64,000 bases of DNA. It comes from Maribacter polysaccharolyticus. Lineage in GTDB: Bacteria; Bacteroidota; Bacteroidia; Flavobacteriales; Flavobacteriaceae. The position numbers were made by a program, and so were the translations under genes. The stretch is from assembly GCF_028882255.1 (NCBI RefSeq), contig NZ_JARBUY010000003.1, forward strand, positions 147,018-211,017. The letters run 5' to 3'. Below the pieces are notes generated by a model. That model was given only the letters and a program-made list of their open reading frames with translations. It had not been told where the DNA came from and did no database searches. Of the stretch, positions 8,887 through 16,189 are shown piece after piece (the stretch's first letter is position 1; each line of letters opens with the position of its first letter).

Positions 8887-8907
8887 TATATTTACAAGAC
8901 AAAAATA
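8887..8907. promoter_or_regulatory. Overlapping divergent -7 elements (DUF6341 / DUF6427)
   Basis: On the minus strand TATTTTTG (8907-8900) is a perfect TAnnTTTG for the DUF6341 gene. On the plus strand TATATTTA (8887-8894) matches 7 of 8 positions for the DUF6427 gene. Only 40 bp separate the two start codons, so the two promoters must share space. Confidence 0.5.
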
Positions 8908-8919
8908 TAAAAACCGAGG

Positions 8920-9861
8920 ATGATTGCAAGTATTTTTGGAAAAACAAAACCTGTAAACCACATTATTGTAGTTGCTTTTTTGTTTCTGTTCTATTGGCTT
9001 GTTCATTTTTTGCGCTTTAAAAAGATATATACTGTTGAGGAAATCGTTTGGCAAACTGCCGTATTGGGCGTTTTGATTTTCTCGGTCATGATCGTCGATT
9101 TTATTGTTAAACGCAATAAAATCTCCCAGGCAAATTCATACACCATCCTGTATTTTGCCCTTTTAATGGTTCTTTTTCCAGAAACCTTGATCGATAATAA
9201 GGCCGTTCTAAGCGGATTTTTCGTGCTTTTGGCCATACGGAGGTTGGTAAGTATGCGCTCTTTAAAAAGTATTAAGGTCAAGATCTTCGATGCGTCGCTA
9301 TGGATACTTTTTGCCAGTCTATTTTATGACTGGGCCCTTCTCTATCTCCTTGTGGTATTTATGGCCATATATATTTATGATCCCAAGAATTTCAGGAATT
9401 GGTTGGTGCCCTTCGCCGCTTTTTTTGCCGTACTTTTACTGAGTTCGGGGTATTTGGCCCTGACCGATGATTTGGAATTCCTTCCCGCCCATTTCACCTT
9501 TAAGGTATTGTTCGTCCCCGAACATATATTGGACTGGGCCAACAGTACCAAATGGATCGTTTATGTTCTGGGGCTGTTCGTCTTGACGATTTTAACGTTT
9601 ATCCAATTGGGGAACTCAGGGGTCGGGAAGATCGTAACTACCCGGATCATCGTCTTTTTCCTTATCATCGGTTTGGTTGTCGATGTACTCATCTCCTCCC
9701 CCTCCCAAGGGCATTACCCCATTCTACTTACTTTTTTCCCGACTGCGGTTTTGATGACCAACTATGTTGAGCTCATAAAGCGGGAAAAATTCAGGGAAAT
9801 CGTATTGGCAATTTCAATTTTAGTGCCTTTTATTGTGTTTGTATCCACCATGCTTATCTAG
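8920..9861 (+). CDS. DUF6427 family multi-pass membrane protein
   Basis: The 313-residue protein has about nine predicted membrane helices with short loops and ends inside the last helix. The N-terminus MIASIFGKTKPVNHIIVVAF is typical of DUF6427, a Bacteroidota family of unknown function. No catalytic motif stands out. It is divergent from DUF6341 and followed after 39 bp by DUF4254, which has its own -7 element. A role in the cell envelope is a guess from the neighbouring GT9 and DUF4254 genes. Confidence 0.75.
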   Translation: MIASIFGKTKPVNHIIVVAFLFLFYWLVHFLRFKKIYTVEEIVWQTAVLGVLIFSVMIVDFIVKRNKISQANSYTILYFALLMVLFPETLIDNKAVLSGFFVLLAIRRLVSMRSLKSIKVKIFDASLWILFASLFYDWALLYLLVVFMAIYIYDPKNFRNWLVPFAAFFAVLLLSSGYLALTDDLEFLPAHFTFKVLFVPEHILDWANSTKWIVYVLGLFVLTILTFIQLGNSGVGKIVTTRIIVFFLIIGLVVDVLISSPSQGHYPILLTFFPTAVLMTNYVELIKREKFREIVLAISILVPFIVFVSTMLI

Positions 9862-9872
9862 CAAATAAAGGG

Positions 9873-9880
9873 TATCTTTG
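9873..9880 (+). promoter_or_regulatory. -7 element before DUF4254 gene
   Basis: TATCTTTG is a perfect TAnnTTTG ending 20 bp before the ATG at 9901. It lies in the 39-bp gap after the DUF6427 gene and suggests a separate promoter for the DUF4254-GT9 pair. Confidence 0.5.
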
Positions 9881-9900
9881 CGGGTATAAAATTATATCGG

Positions 9901-10503
9901 ATGTTCAGTTCATTAGCCAATCGTGTTTTTCAGGAAAGTATTGTAAAATACCACGAGATAGATACCGTGGACCAACCTTTTGAAAACCCATATCCAAAGG
10001 ATGATATAGCGCATTTGCTGTACCGTAAAAACTGGATAGATACCGTGCAGTGGCACTATGAGGATATTATCAGGGATCCGGAGATCGATCCGGTAGCGGC
10101 ATTGGTCCTAAAACGAAAAATCGACGCCAGTAACCAGGACCGTACGGATTTGGTGGAATATATCGATAGCTATTTCCTGAAAAAATACCAGTCGGTAGAA
10201 GTTGCTTCGGACGCGGTGATCAACACCGAGAGTCCGGCTTGGGCCATAGACCGTTTGTCTATCCTGGCCTTAAAGATCTATCATATGCAGGAAGAGGCGG
10301 AACGAAAGGATGCATCACCAGAACATATAAAAAAGTGCCATGAAAAATTAGAGGTATTGCTAGAGCAACGTGTTGATCTATCCACGGCCATTGACCAATT
10401 GCTAAGTGCCATTGAAGCAGGTCAAAAGTATATGAAGGTATACAAGCAAATGAAAATGTATAACGACGAAGAACTGAACCCAGTGCTGCGCGGACAAAAG
10501 TAA
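9901..10503 (+). CDS. DUF4254 domain-containing protein
   Basis: The 200-residue soluble protein has no signal peptide or membrane helix and reads as mostly alpha-helical. It contains the segments FENPYPKDDIAHLLYRKNW and WHYEDIIRDPEIDPVAAL, typical of DUF4254. The family has no established function but is regularly found beside lipopolysaccharide glycosyltransferases, as here: the GT9 gene starts 16 bp downstream, so they form an operon. A role in lipopolysaccharide core assembly is an inference from that context only. Confidence 0.8.
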   Translation: MFSSLANRVFQESIVKYHEIDTVDQPFENPYPKDDIAHLLYRKNWIDTVQWHYEDIIRDPEIDPVAALVLKRKIDASNQDRTDLVEYIDSYFLKKYQSVEVASDAVINTESPAWAIDRLSILALKIYHMQEEAERKDASPEHIKKCHEKLEVLLEQRVDLSTAIDQLLSAIEAGQKYMKVYKQMKMYNDEELNPVLRGQK

Positions 10504-10519
10504 TTTTTCTATTCGCTTT

Positions 10520-11560
10520 ATGGATAACGGTAAGCACCTTTTGGTCATACGACTCTCCGCCATGGGGGATGTGGCAATGACCGTGCCCGTAATAAAATCA
10601 CTTTTGGACACCTATCCGGAACTGAGGGTGACGGTACTTACCAAAGCATTTTTTACTCCAATTTTTAAGGGATTGCAAAGGGTTGACATCCATGTGGCCG
10701 ATGTTGGCGGGAAACACAAAGGGGTTTACGGACTTTGGAAGTTGTATCGTGAATTGAAGGGATTGGACATAGATGCCGTCGCCGATCTACATAATGTCTT
10801 ACGGAGTAATATCCTGAAACGGTATTTTGGGTTAACCGGTATTCCTTTTGTCCAAATTGATAAGGGCAGAAAGGAAAAAAAGGCCCTGACAGCAGAAAAA
10901 GATAAGGTTTTTAAGCCACTGAAGTCCACACATCAGCGGTATACGGAGGTATTCGATCGATTGGGATATCCGTTTACGCTGCCCCAAACCAATTTTCTTT
11001 CCAAAAGGACCTTGTCGGAAAAATGCCTTGGAATGATGGAGGGCAATTCACGAAAATGGTTGGGAATAGCCCCTTTTGCCGCTTTCTCGGGTAAAATGTA
11101 TCCGCTGGGTTTAATGGAAGAGGTCGTACAACGCCTAAATAAAACCAATAAGTATAAAATAGTATTGTTTGGTGGCGGGCCCAAGGAGAAAGAAATCCTC
11201 GAAAAATGGGACCATACCTATACCGACTGCCTTTCGGTGGTGGGCAAACTCACCTTGGAAGAGGAGTTGGCCCTAATCTCCAACCTGGACCTTATGCTGG
11301 CGATGGATAGTGGAAATGCACATTTGGCTGCGCTTTTTGGCATTCCCACGATCACGCTCTGGGGGGTTACGCATCCGTATGCCGGATTTTATCCTTACGG
11401 ACAGGATTTGGATAATGCACTGTTGTCCGACAAGGATCGCTATCCTTTGATACCCACCTCCATTTATGGGAATAAAGTACCCGAGGGGTATGAAAATGTA
11501 ATGTCATCCATTGCACCCAAAGCAGTCCTGGAAAAGATCTTCATGCTCTTGGACACCTAG
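10520..11560 (+). CDS. Glycosyltransferase family 9 (heptosyltransferase-like)
   Basis: The 346-residue protein starts with LLVIRLSAMGDVAMTVPVIK, the classical ADP-heptose:LPS heptosyltransferase N-terminus, and its donor domain has AMDSGNAHLAALFGIPTITL followed by WGVTHPYAGFYPYGQ, near residues 258-295. It should add a sugar, possibly a heptose, to the lipopolysaccharide core at the inner membrane. It follows DUF4254 by 16 bp and converges on the tetR gene, whose stop is 6 bp away. The donor sugar is uncertain because many Bacteroidota GT9 proteins have not been tested. Confidence 0.88.
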   Translation: MDNGKHLLVIRLSAMGDVAMTVPVIKSLLDTYPELRVTVLTKAFFTPIFKGLQRVDIHVADVGGKHKGVYGLWKLYRELKGLDIDAVADLHNVLRSNILKRYFGLTGIPFVQIDKGRKEKKALTAEKDKVFKPLKSTHQRYTEVFDRLGYPFTLPQTNFLSKRTLSEKCLGMMEGNSRKWLGIAPFAAFSGKMYPLGLMEEVVQRLNKTNKYKIVLFGGGPKEKEILEKWDHTYTDCLSVVGKLTLEEELALISNLDLMLAMDSGNAHLAALFGIPTITLWGVTHPYAGFYPYGQDLDNALLSDKDRYPLIPTSIYGNKVPEGYENVMSSIAPKAVLEKIFMLLDT

Positions 11561-11565
11561 CCGGT

Positions 11566-12189
11566 TTATGCCTTAAGGGGGGAATGTTTTACCTCAAGGG
11601 ATTTAAAGTACTGCTTCAATTGGGCCATAAATCGATATTTACGGGCACTTGGTGCATCTTCGGCCATTAGGGTTCGAACCCCCATATAAGAACTCATTAA
11701 GAAGAGGGCGATCCCTTCGGCATCTACGTGCCGATCGATATGTCCGTTGAATTTCCCTTTTTGGATAGCCGAAACCAAGTTAACTTCCCATATTTGAAGG
11801 ATTTCGTTCAAACGTCGGGTGATGGCTTCGTTCTTACCACGAAATTCATTGATCAGGTTATTCAGGATAAAACCACAGTCCATTTCATTATGTACGGCCG
11901 TTTCCAATGCGTTTTCGAAACAATTCGTGATCAAATGCAAAGGATTGTCATGGCCTTCGATGGGCTCGATCAACATGCTGTAGACCTTACGGGCCAATAA
12001 ATTATCAAGGATTTCAATAAGGAAATCTTCCTTGGAGTCAAAATGATAGTAGAACGCACCTTTAGAGAGGTTAAGTTCTTTTAATATATCATCGACGCTG
12101 GTATTGTAATAACCGTTTTTATAAAACAATTCCAGTCCCGTGACTTGCATACGTTGCATGGTTGCCATGCGTTTTAGGTTCTTGTCCAT
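11566..12189 (-). CDS. TetR/AcrR family transcriptional regulator
   Basis: This is a 207-residue protein with an N-terminal TetR helix-turn-helix at about residues 10-55 (LFYKNGYYNTSVDDILKELN, then LSKGAFYYHFDSKEDFL). The C-terminal ligand domain resembles AcrR-type TetR_C regions. It is the last gene of the minus-strand arsenosugar-type locus, 235 bp downstream of arsS. Two palindromes sit in its own upstream region (12213-12228 and 12342-12359) and related ones lie further up the locus, so it probably represses itself and these genes. The ligand is unknown; an arsenical or a metabolite are both conceivable. Confidence 0.9.
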   Translation of the reverse strand: MDKNLKRMATMQRMQVTGLELFYKNGYYNTSVDDILKELNLSKGAFYYHFDSKEDFLIEILDNLLARKVYSMLIEPIEGHDNPLHLITNCFENALETAVHNEMDCGFILNNLINEFRGKNEAITRRLNEILQIWEVNLVSAIQKGKFNGHIDRHVDAEGIALFLMSSYMGVRTLMAEDAPSARKYRFMAQLKQYFKSLEVKHSPLKA

Positions 12190-12212
12190 AAGTTTGGGTT
12201 TTAGGGTTCAAT

Positions 12213-12228
12213 TAGACCGTTGGGTCTA
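12213..12228. promoter_or_regulatory. TetR-type operator at the tetR promoter
   Basis: TAGACC-GTTG-GGTCTA is a perfect 6+6 inverted repeat with a 4-bp centre, 24 bp upstream of the tetR start codon. On the minus strand it follows a CTTTG (part of a poor -7 element) by 3 bp, so it would cover the transcription start. It shares the core GACC-GTKG-GGTC with the site at 14823-14840. Confidence 0.55.
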
Positions 12229-12320
12229 TAACAAAGAACCCCCAACCTTAAGTGATGCACAGGAATAAAAGATGAGGATCACGAAAAAACCGTTAAAATG
12301 TAAAAATATCGATGTACTAC

Positions 12321-12359
12321 CTAATTAGTGCGCACTTCAACAAACCGCCCGGTCGGTTT
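12321..12359. promoter_or_regulatory. Palindrome cluster upstream of tetR
   Basis: Three palindromes lie side by side: CTAATTAG (12321-12328), AGTGCGCACT (12327-12336, perfect) and the 18-bp AAACCGCCCGGTCGGTTT (12342-12359, eight of nine base pairs match). The last has the ACCG/CGGT half-sites typical of TetR operators. They lie between the arsS stop and the tetR promoter. Confidence 0.5.
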
Positions 12360-12424
12360 AAGTGCATGGTTATAGGGATAAATGGGTAGGTCAATTCGTA
12401 CGAACCGGGTCTTTAAAACCCCAA

Positions 12425-13480
12425 TTAGGCCACGGTTCCCTGGCAACTACTCCCGGCCCCTGCAGTACATCCATAGCAATGTTGGGAGATAATGATGTCC
12501 CTATCATTCAAAAGGTCCTCATTATAATCCTTAATGTGCTTGATCTTACTGGCGACCTTTAAATCGAGCATTTGGTTAAAATCGCAGTCATAAAGCCATC
12601 CGTCCCAACTGACCGAAATGGTATTGGTACACATTACGTTTTCGATGGCCATGGGATTATAGGCCTCTACCAAAGCATACATATAGTCCTCATAGTTTTC
12701 CGAAGCGATGAGATAATCCAAAAACCGTGAAATCGGTAAATTGGTAATGGCAAAGAGATTATGGAACTGGATATCGAAATCTTCCTTCAACGCCTTTTTG
12801 AAATCTTTTTCCATCGCTATTTGATCCCCGGGTAAAAAGGCACCGGAAGGGTTATAGACCAAATCCAATTTAAGGTCACTATCGGGCATTCCATAGCCCA
12901 CGGCATTCAATTCCTGTAAGGCTTTTATCGATTTATCAAAAACGCCATCCCCCCGCTGCTTATCCGTTTTGCCCCGGGTATAATGGGGCATAGAGGATAC
13001 CACATGCACATTGTGTTTTTTAAAGAACTCCGGGAGGTCGTGGTATTTTTTATTGGCCCTTATGACCGTAAGGTTCGAACGAACGATGAAATCCTTTATT
13101 CCGGCCTTGGCAGCCTCCTCAACGAACCATCTAAAATCCGGGTTCATTTCAGGGGCGCCCCCGGTAAGGTCAAGGGTATGTGCCCCGGTATTTCGAATGA
13201 CATCCAAACAATACTGCATGGTCTCACGGGTCATGATCTCCTTGCGGTCCGGTCCTGCATCAACATGGCAGTGTTCACAAACCTGGTTGCACATATAGCC
13301 TACATTGACCTGAAAGATCTCCAATTTTTTCGGTCTTAAGGGAAAATGTCCGGTCAACCCGATTTTATCCTTGAAATAGGGGAGTTCCCCTGCTTCAAAA
13401 ATACCGCCATTGAGTATTTTCAATTGTTCATTTTTTTCGGCAAGTTCACTATGTCTTGCCATTAATGATTTTGTAGCCAT
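12425..13480 (-). CDS. arsS: Arsenosugar biosynthesis radical SAM protein ArsS
   Basis: The 351-residue protein has the radical SAM cluster motif C64-x3-C68-x2-C71 (GYMCNQVCEHCH), a LDLTGGAPEMNP segment around residue 115 that binds SAM, and a Cys-rich C-terminal end with CYGCTAGAGSSCQG. This is the architecture of ArsS, which links the adenosyl group of SAM to dimethylarsenite on the way to arsenosugars. Neighbours fit: an AhpD-like protein 73 bp upstream, a DUF2064 transferase and a TetR regulator. No arsM arsenite methyltransferase is in the window, so the methylated substrate must come from elsewhere. The enzyme identity rests on motifs and context. Confidence 0.88.
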   Translation of the reverse strand: MATKSLMARHSELAEKNEQLKILNGGIFEAGELPYFKDKIGLTGHFPLRPKKLEIFQVNVGYMCNQVCEHCHVDAGPDRKEIMTRETMQYCLDVIRNTGAHTLDLTGGAPEMNPDFRWFVEEAAKAGIKDFIVRSNLTVIRANKKYHDLPEFFKKHNVHVVSSMPHYTRGKTDKQRGDGVFDKSIKALQELNAVGYGMPDSDLKLDLVYNPSGAFLPGDQIAMEKDFKKALKEDFDIQFHNLFAITNLPISRFLDYLIASENYEDYMYALVEAYNPMAIENVMCTNTISVSWDGWLYDCDFNQMLDLKVASKIKHIKDYNEDLLNDRDIIISQHCYGCTAGAGSSCQGTVA

Positions 13481-13553
13481 CTATTCAGTGTTTGGTATCC
13501 CGTATTCGGTAACAGATCATATGAACTCCCGATCTGAAGCCTAAAACGGTATA

Positions 13554-13889
13554 CTACATGGATAATTTATTATACTTGTTCATCATCTGTACGCCGTGTA
13601 CCAAGGTGGCACCACTTTCGATAGCGGCACCGGCATGGACGGCTTCCATCATTTCTTCTTTGGTGATCCCTTTTTGGAGTCCGTCCTTGGTATATGCATC
13701 GATGCAATAGGGACATTTGACCACATGGGCAACCGCTAGGGCGATCAATGATTTTTCTCGGGCCGATAAAGCACCTTCTTCAAACACTTTTCCGTAGTAA
13801 TCGAAGAATTTCGTACCGATTTCCTCACTCCATTCTGTTATTTTTCCGAATTTCCGAAGGTCTGCTGGGTCGTAATATGAGTTTGCCAT
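13554..13889 (-). CDS. Carboxymuconolactone decarboxylase/AhpD-like protein (arsenosugar-associated)
   Basis: This is a 111-residue AhpD-fold protein with the redox motif C59-P-Y-C62 followed by a conserved DAYTKDGL segment; His55 precedes it as in AhpD-like peroxidases. The family with this sequence pattern is annotated as the arsenosugar biosynthesis-associated peroxidase-like protein. It probably does thiol-disulfide chemistry, perhaps reducing or handling arsenic intermediates, but the reaction is not known. It lies between the DUF2064 gene (118 bp upstream) and arsS (73 bp downstream) on the same strand. A palindrome (13995-14008) lies about 105 bp before its start. Confidence 0.82.
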   Translation of the reverse strand: MANSYYDPADLRKFGKITEWSEEIGTKFFDYYGKVFEEGALSAREKSLIALAVAHVVKCPYCIDAYTKDGLQKGITKEEMMEAVHAGAAIESGATLVHGVQMMNKYNKLSM

Positions 13890-13994
13890 TTAATGTGTTT
13901 TAGTGGATAGTATGAATTGTAAGGTGACTGGTATGCCCTTGCAGCATTGCAGGGATCGTACATGGATCACCGGTGAATAGTTGAATTTTAAAGT

Positions 13995-14008
13995 ATACCG
14001 AACGGTAT
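13995..14008. promoter_or_regulatory. Palindrome ATACCG-AA-CGGTAT upstream of AhpD-like gene
   Basis: This is a perfect 6+6 inverted repeat with a 2-bp centre, at the end of the DUF2064 gene and 106 bp before the AhpD-like start codon. Half-sites of the same type (ACGGTATA) recur at 13546-13553, upstream of arsS. The spacing differs from the GACC/GGTC sites, so it may bind a different protein. Confidence 0.4.
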
Positions 14009-14709
14009 TACATAAGGGATTGTGCCTTGAGGGGTGAACCCTTATTTTGGGGTATTCGAGAAGAGTACTGGTTGCTCAAGGAAATTTCAAAAGTTTGTAC
14101 GGATGCTTCCGGATTGGTCAAGGCTAGGATAATTTGCCCGATCCTTGGTGTGAGCTGCCCCGAGAACTTGGATAGTATACCAAGATCCCATCGGGTGTCA
14201 ATATCAAAAAGTCTTTCCAACTGAAGAATTTGGCGGTTGCCCAAGGTAAATTCGGTTACCAATCGGGACACCAGCATCGAATGTTGCCAAGGAAGATCCT
14301 TGAATTTTTCCCGATCGAAATTTTCGCGGTGCAATCCCATAAGGTAAAATCCACCGTCTGCGGAAGGACCCAAGACCAACGTATCCTTTTTTACATTTTC
14401 CGCCGCTTTAAGGAGATGTGTGGCTTTTAATTGGGGCGTATCATTTCCAATGGTAATGACCTGTTCAAAACCCAAATCGAATACCGCTTGAATGGCATTC
14501 GTAAACCGTTCCCCAAAAGAATCGCCATGTTGCTCTTTTTCGGTAAAAAGGAAATAAGGGAGTTTTGTTCTGGAAACGATGTTTAAACTATGCTCGGAAA
14601 GCGTACTGAACAAAGTACCGCAATTATCTATTTTCTTGCGTTTGCACTCCGCTTGTGAAGTGAGTGCAAATACCAAAATGGCCGTATTATGTTTGTCCAA
14701 GGCGTTCAT
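14008..14709 (-). CDS. DUF2064 (TIGR04282-type) glycosyltransferase of the arsenosugar locus
   Basis: The 233-residue protein resembles the DUF2064 family, a GT-A-like nucleotidyl/glycosyltransferase fold. Visible marks are the GDSFGERFTNAIQAVFDLGF segment (about residues 66-85), VITIGNDTPQL around 88-98 with the acidic metal-binding site, and LGPSADGGFYLMGL near 122-135. Family members next to arsS are annotated as arsenosugar biosynthesis glycosyltransferases and would attach or process the sugar part. It is the first gene of the minus-strand cluster, with the TetR-type operator 14823-14840 about 115 bp upstream. The exact reaction is unproven. Confidence 0.8.
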   Translation of the reverse strand: MNALDKHNTAILVFALTSQAECKRKKIDNCGTLFSTLSEHSLNIVSRTKLPYFLFTEKEQHGDSFGERFTNAIQAVFDLGFEQVITIGNDTPQLKATHLLKAAENVKKDTLVLGPSADGGFYLMGLHRENFDREKFKDLPWQHSMLVSRLVTEFTLGNRQILQLERLFDIDTRWDLGILSKFSGQLTPRIGQIILALTNPEASVQTFEISLSNQYSSRIPQNKGSPLKAQSLM

Positions 14710-14727
14710 TGAAAAATCGTACTCCCG

Positions 14728-14852
14728 TAAATTTAGTCAAAACGTACGTTAGTTAAGTCGAAAGTAGGGCGTATTCTTAACAAAGCCACATTGTTTTTTA
14801 TCCCATGGGATCGTTAAGCAAAACCGACCGTGGGGTCGGTAACCTAAATTTA
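14728..14852 (-). promoter_or_regulatory. Promoter region and TetR-type operator of the arsenosugar locus
   Basis: ACCGACC-GTGG-GGTCGGT (14823-14840) is a perfect 7+7 inverted repeat with a 4-bp centre. On the minus strand it lies 4 bp downstream of TAAATTTA (14852-14845, 7 of 8 to TAnnTTTG), so a repressor would block initiation. A second TAAATTTA lies at 14735-14728 and a 10-bp palindrome AACGTACGTT at 14741-14750. The remainder up to 14996 holds nothing I recognise. Confidence 0.5.
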
Positions 14853-14996
14853 AACGGACGTATAAAGCGACGAAAACACAGATGGGTTACCTCACAACTT
14901 CGATGAAATGCATGGCTTTTCTTAATATTGAAGGCACTTGGACCCAGTACAAACCGGGTGGTCTGTGAACGGCTTTGCGATTAAGATGGTTTTACC

Positions 14997-16052
14997 CTAA
15001 ACATCGTCATAATCGACCTTTAAAGTAGGGGTCAAAGGATGCGCTTGGCAAGTGAGTATGAATCCTTCCGCTATTTCACCATCGGTTAGGATCTGGTTCT
15101 TTACCATTTCGGCATTCCCTTCGGTTACCCTGGCAATACAACTACTGCATACACCACCTTGGCACGAATAGGGTGCATCTATATTCTGTTTTAATACGGC
15201 ATCGAGGACAATCTCATGTTTATTCATGGTAAGGGAATATTCCTCGTCATCCAAGATAACCGTTACTTGGGTCTTGCCATCGCTCTCAACAGGGGAAGCT
15301 TCTGCCAGGGTCTCGGTACTGGTTGAAAATAACTCAAAATGGATTTTATCTTTCGAAACCCCATTATCTTCAAGGGTATTGCCTACGGTATTGATCATGT
15401 CTTCCGGACCACAGAGATAATATGCGTCAAATTCGATATTCTTATGCTTGTTTTTTATGGCATAGTTGACCGTTGAGGTATCGATCCTCCCGAACAAGGA
15501 ACCTTCTTCCCGTACTTTACTGTTGGTGAAATAAATGAAAAATCGATCGGCATTGTCCAGTTGCAGTTTTACCAAATCCTTATAAAACATGGTTTCGGCA
15601 TATGATTTATTCCCATAGACCAATACGAAAGTGTTCTTGGGGTTATTGGCCAAAACCTCTTTGACAATGCTCATGATAGGGGTAATACCGCTCCCCGCGG
15701 CAAATGCGATCACCTTTTTAGGCGTGTCGGTTCCTTTAAAAACAAAACGCCCTTCGGGGGGCATGACCTCCAGAACATCCCCAACCTTTAATTCGGTATT
15801 GGCAAAATGGGAGAATCCACCTTTATCCACTTTTTTTACCCCAATGGTGATATGATCCCGCTTTGGGGAAGAGCTGATGGAATAGGCACGACGCAATTCC
15901 TTACCTTTAATTTCTTTTTTAATGGTGATATATTGCCCGGGAGCAAAGGCGAAAGTCTGCTTTAGTTCTTTAGGTACCTCAAAAGTAATGGCCACCGAAG
16001 TTGGGGTAAGGGGCTTAATTTGCTGAACCGTTAAAGAGTGAAACTGAGTCAT
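14997..16052 (-). CDS. PaaE-like ferredoxin/flavodoxin-NADP reductase with 2Fe-2S domain
   Basis: The start is taken at 16052 (MTQFHSLTVQQIKPL, 351 residues). The frame stays open to 16184, but the extra 44 residues are unlike the family and a perfect -7 element lies inside them. Domains in order are an FAD-binding barrel with RRAYSISSSP, an NAD(P)-binding domain with FAAGSGITPIMSIV, and a C-terminal plant-type 2Fe-2S ferredoxin domain with Cys in CQGGVCSSC and a later TCQAHP. Such proteins pass electrons from NADPH to an oxygenase or other acceptor. The partner is not in the window. It is divergent from the DUF5687 gene. Confidence 0.88.
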   Translation of the reverse strand: MTQFHSLTVQQIKPLTPTSVAITFEVPKELKQTFAFAPGQYITIKKEIKGKELRRAYSISSSPKRDHITIGVKKVDKGGFSHFANTELKVGDVLEVMPPEGRFVFKGTDTPKKVIAFAAGSGITPIMSIVKEVLANNPKNTFVLVYGNKSYAETMFYKDLVKLQLDNADRFFIYFTNSKVREEGSLFGRIDTSTVNYAIKNKHKNIEFDAYYLCGPEDMINTVGNTLEDNGVSKDKIHFELFSTSTETLAEASPVESDGKTQVTVILDDEEYSLTMNKHEIVLDAVLKQNIDAPYSCQGGVCSSCIARVTEGNAEMVKNQILTDGEIAEGFILTCQAHPLTPTLKVDYDDV

Positions 16053-16075
16053 GCTTAAATCTATTTGATGAACTG

Positions 16076-16083
16076 CAAAGCTA
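16076..16083 (-). promoter_or_regulatory. -7 element of the PaaE-like reductase
   Basis: On the minus strand TAGCTTTG is a perfect TAnnTTTG ending 23 bp before the ATG at 16052. It lies within the longest open frame and so supports the shorter protein. Confidence 0.5.
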
Positions 16084-16189
16084 AGCAAAGCAGGAGCCAT
16101 AAAAAATGGGTTCATTAAAAAAATACAAGTTAATTGTAACAAAAAAACATTGATAAACACTAACCCATCAGTACAAAATACCAACCTGT

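Noticed and set aside
16053-16184. N-terminal extension of 44 residues for the PaaE-like reductase
   Set aside because: The added part is not family-like and contains the -7 element of the gene; start 16052 gives the normal length.
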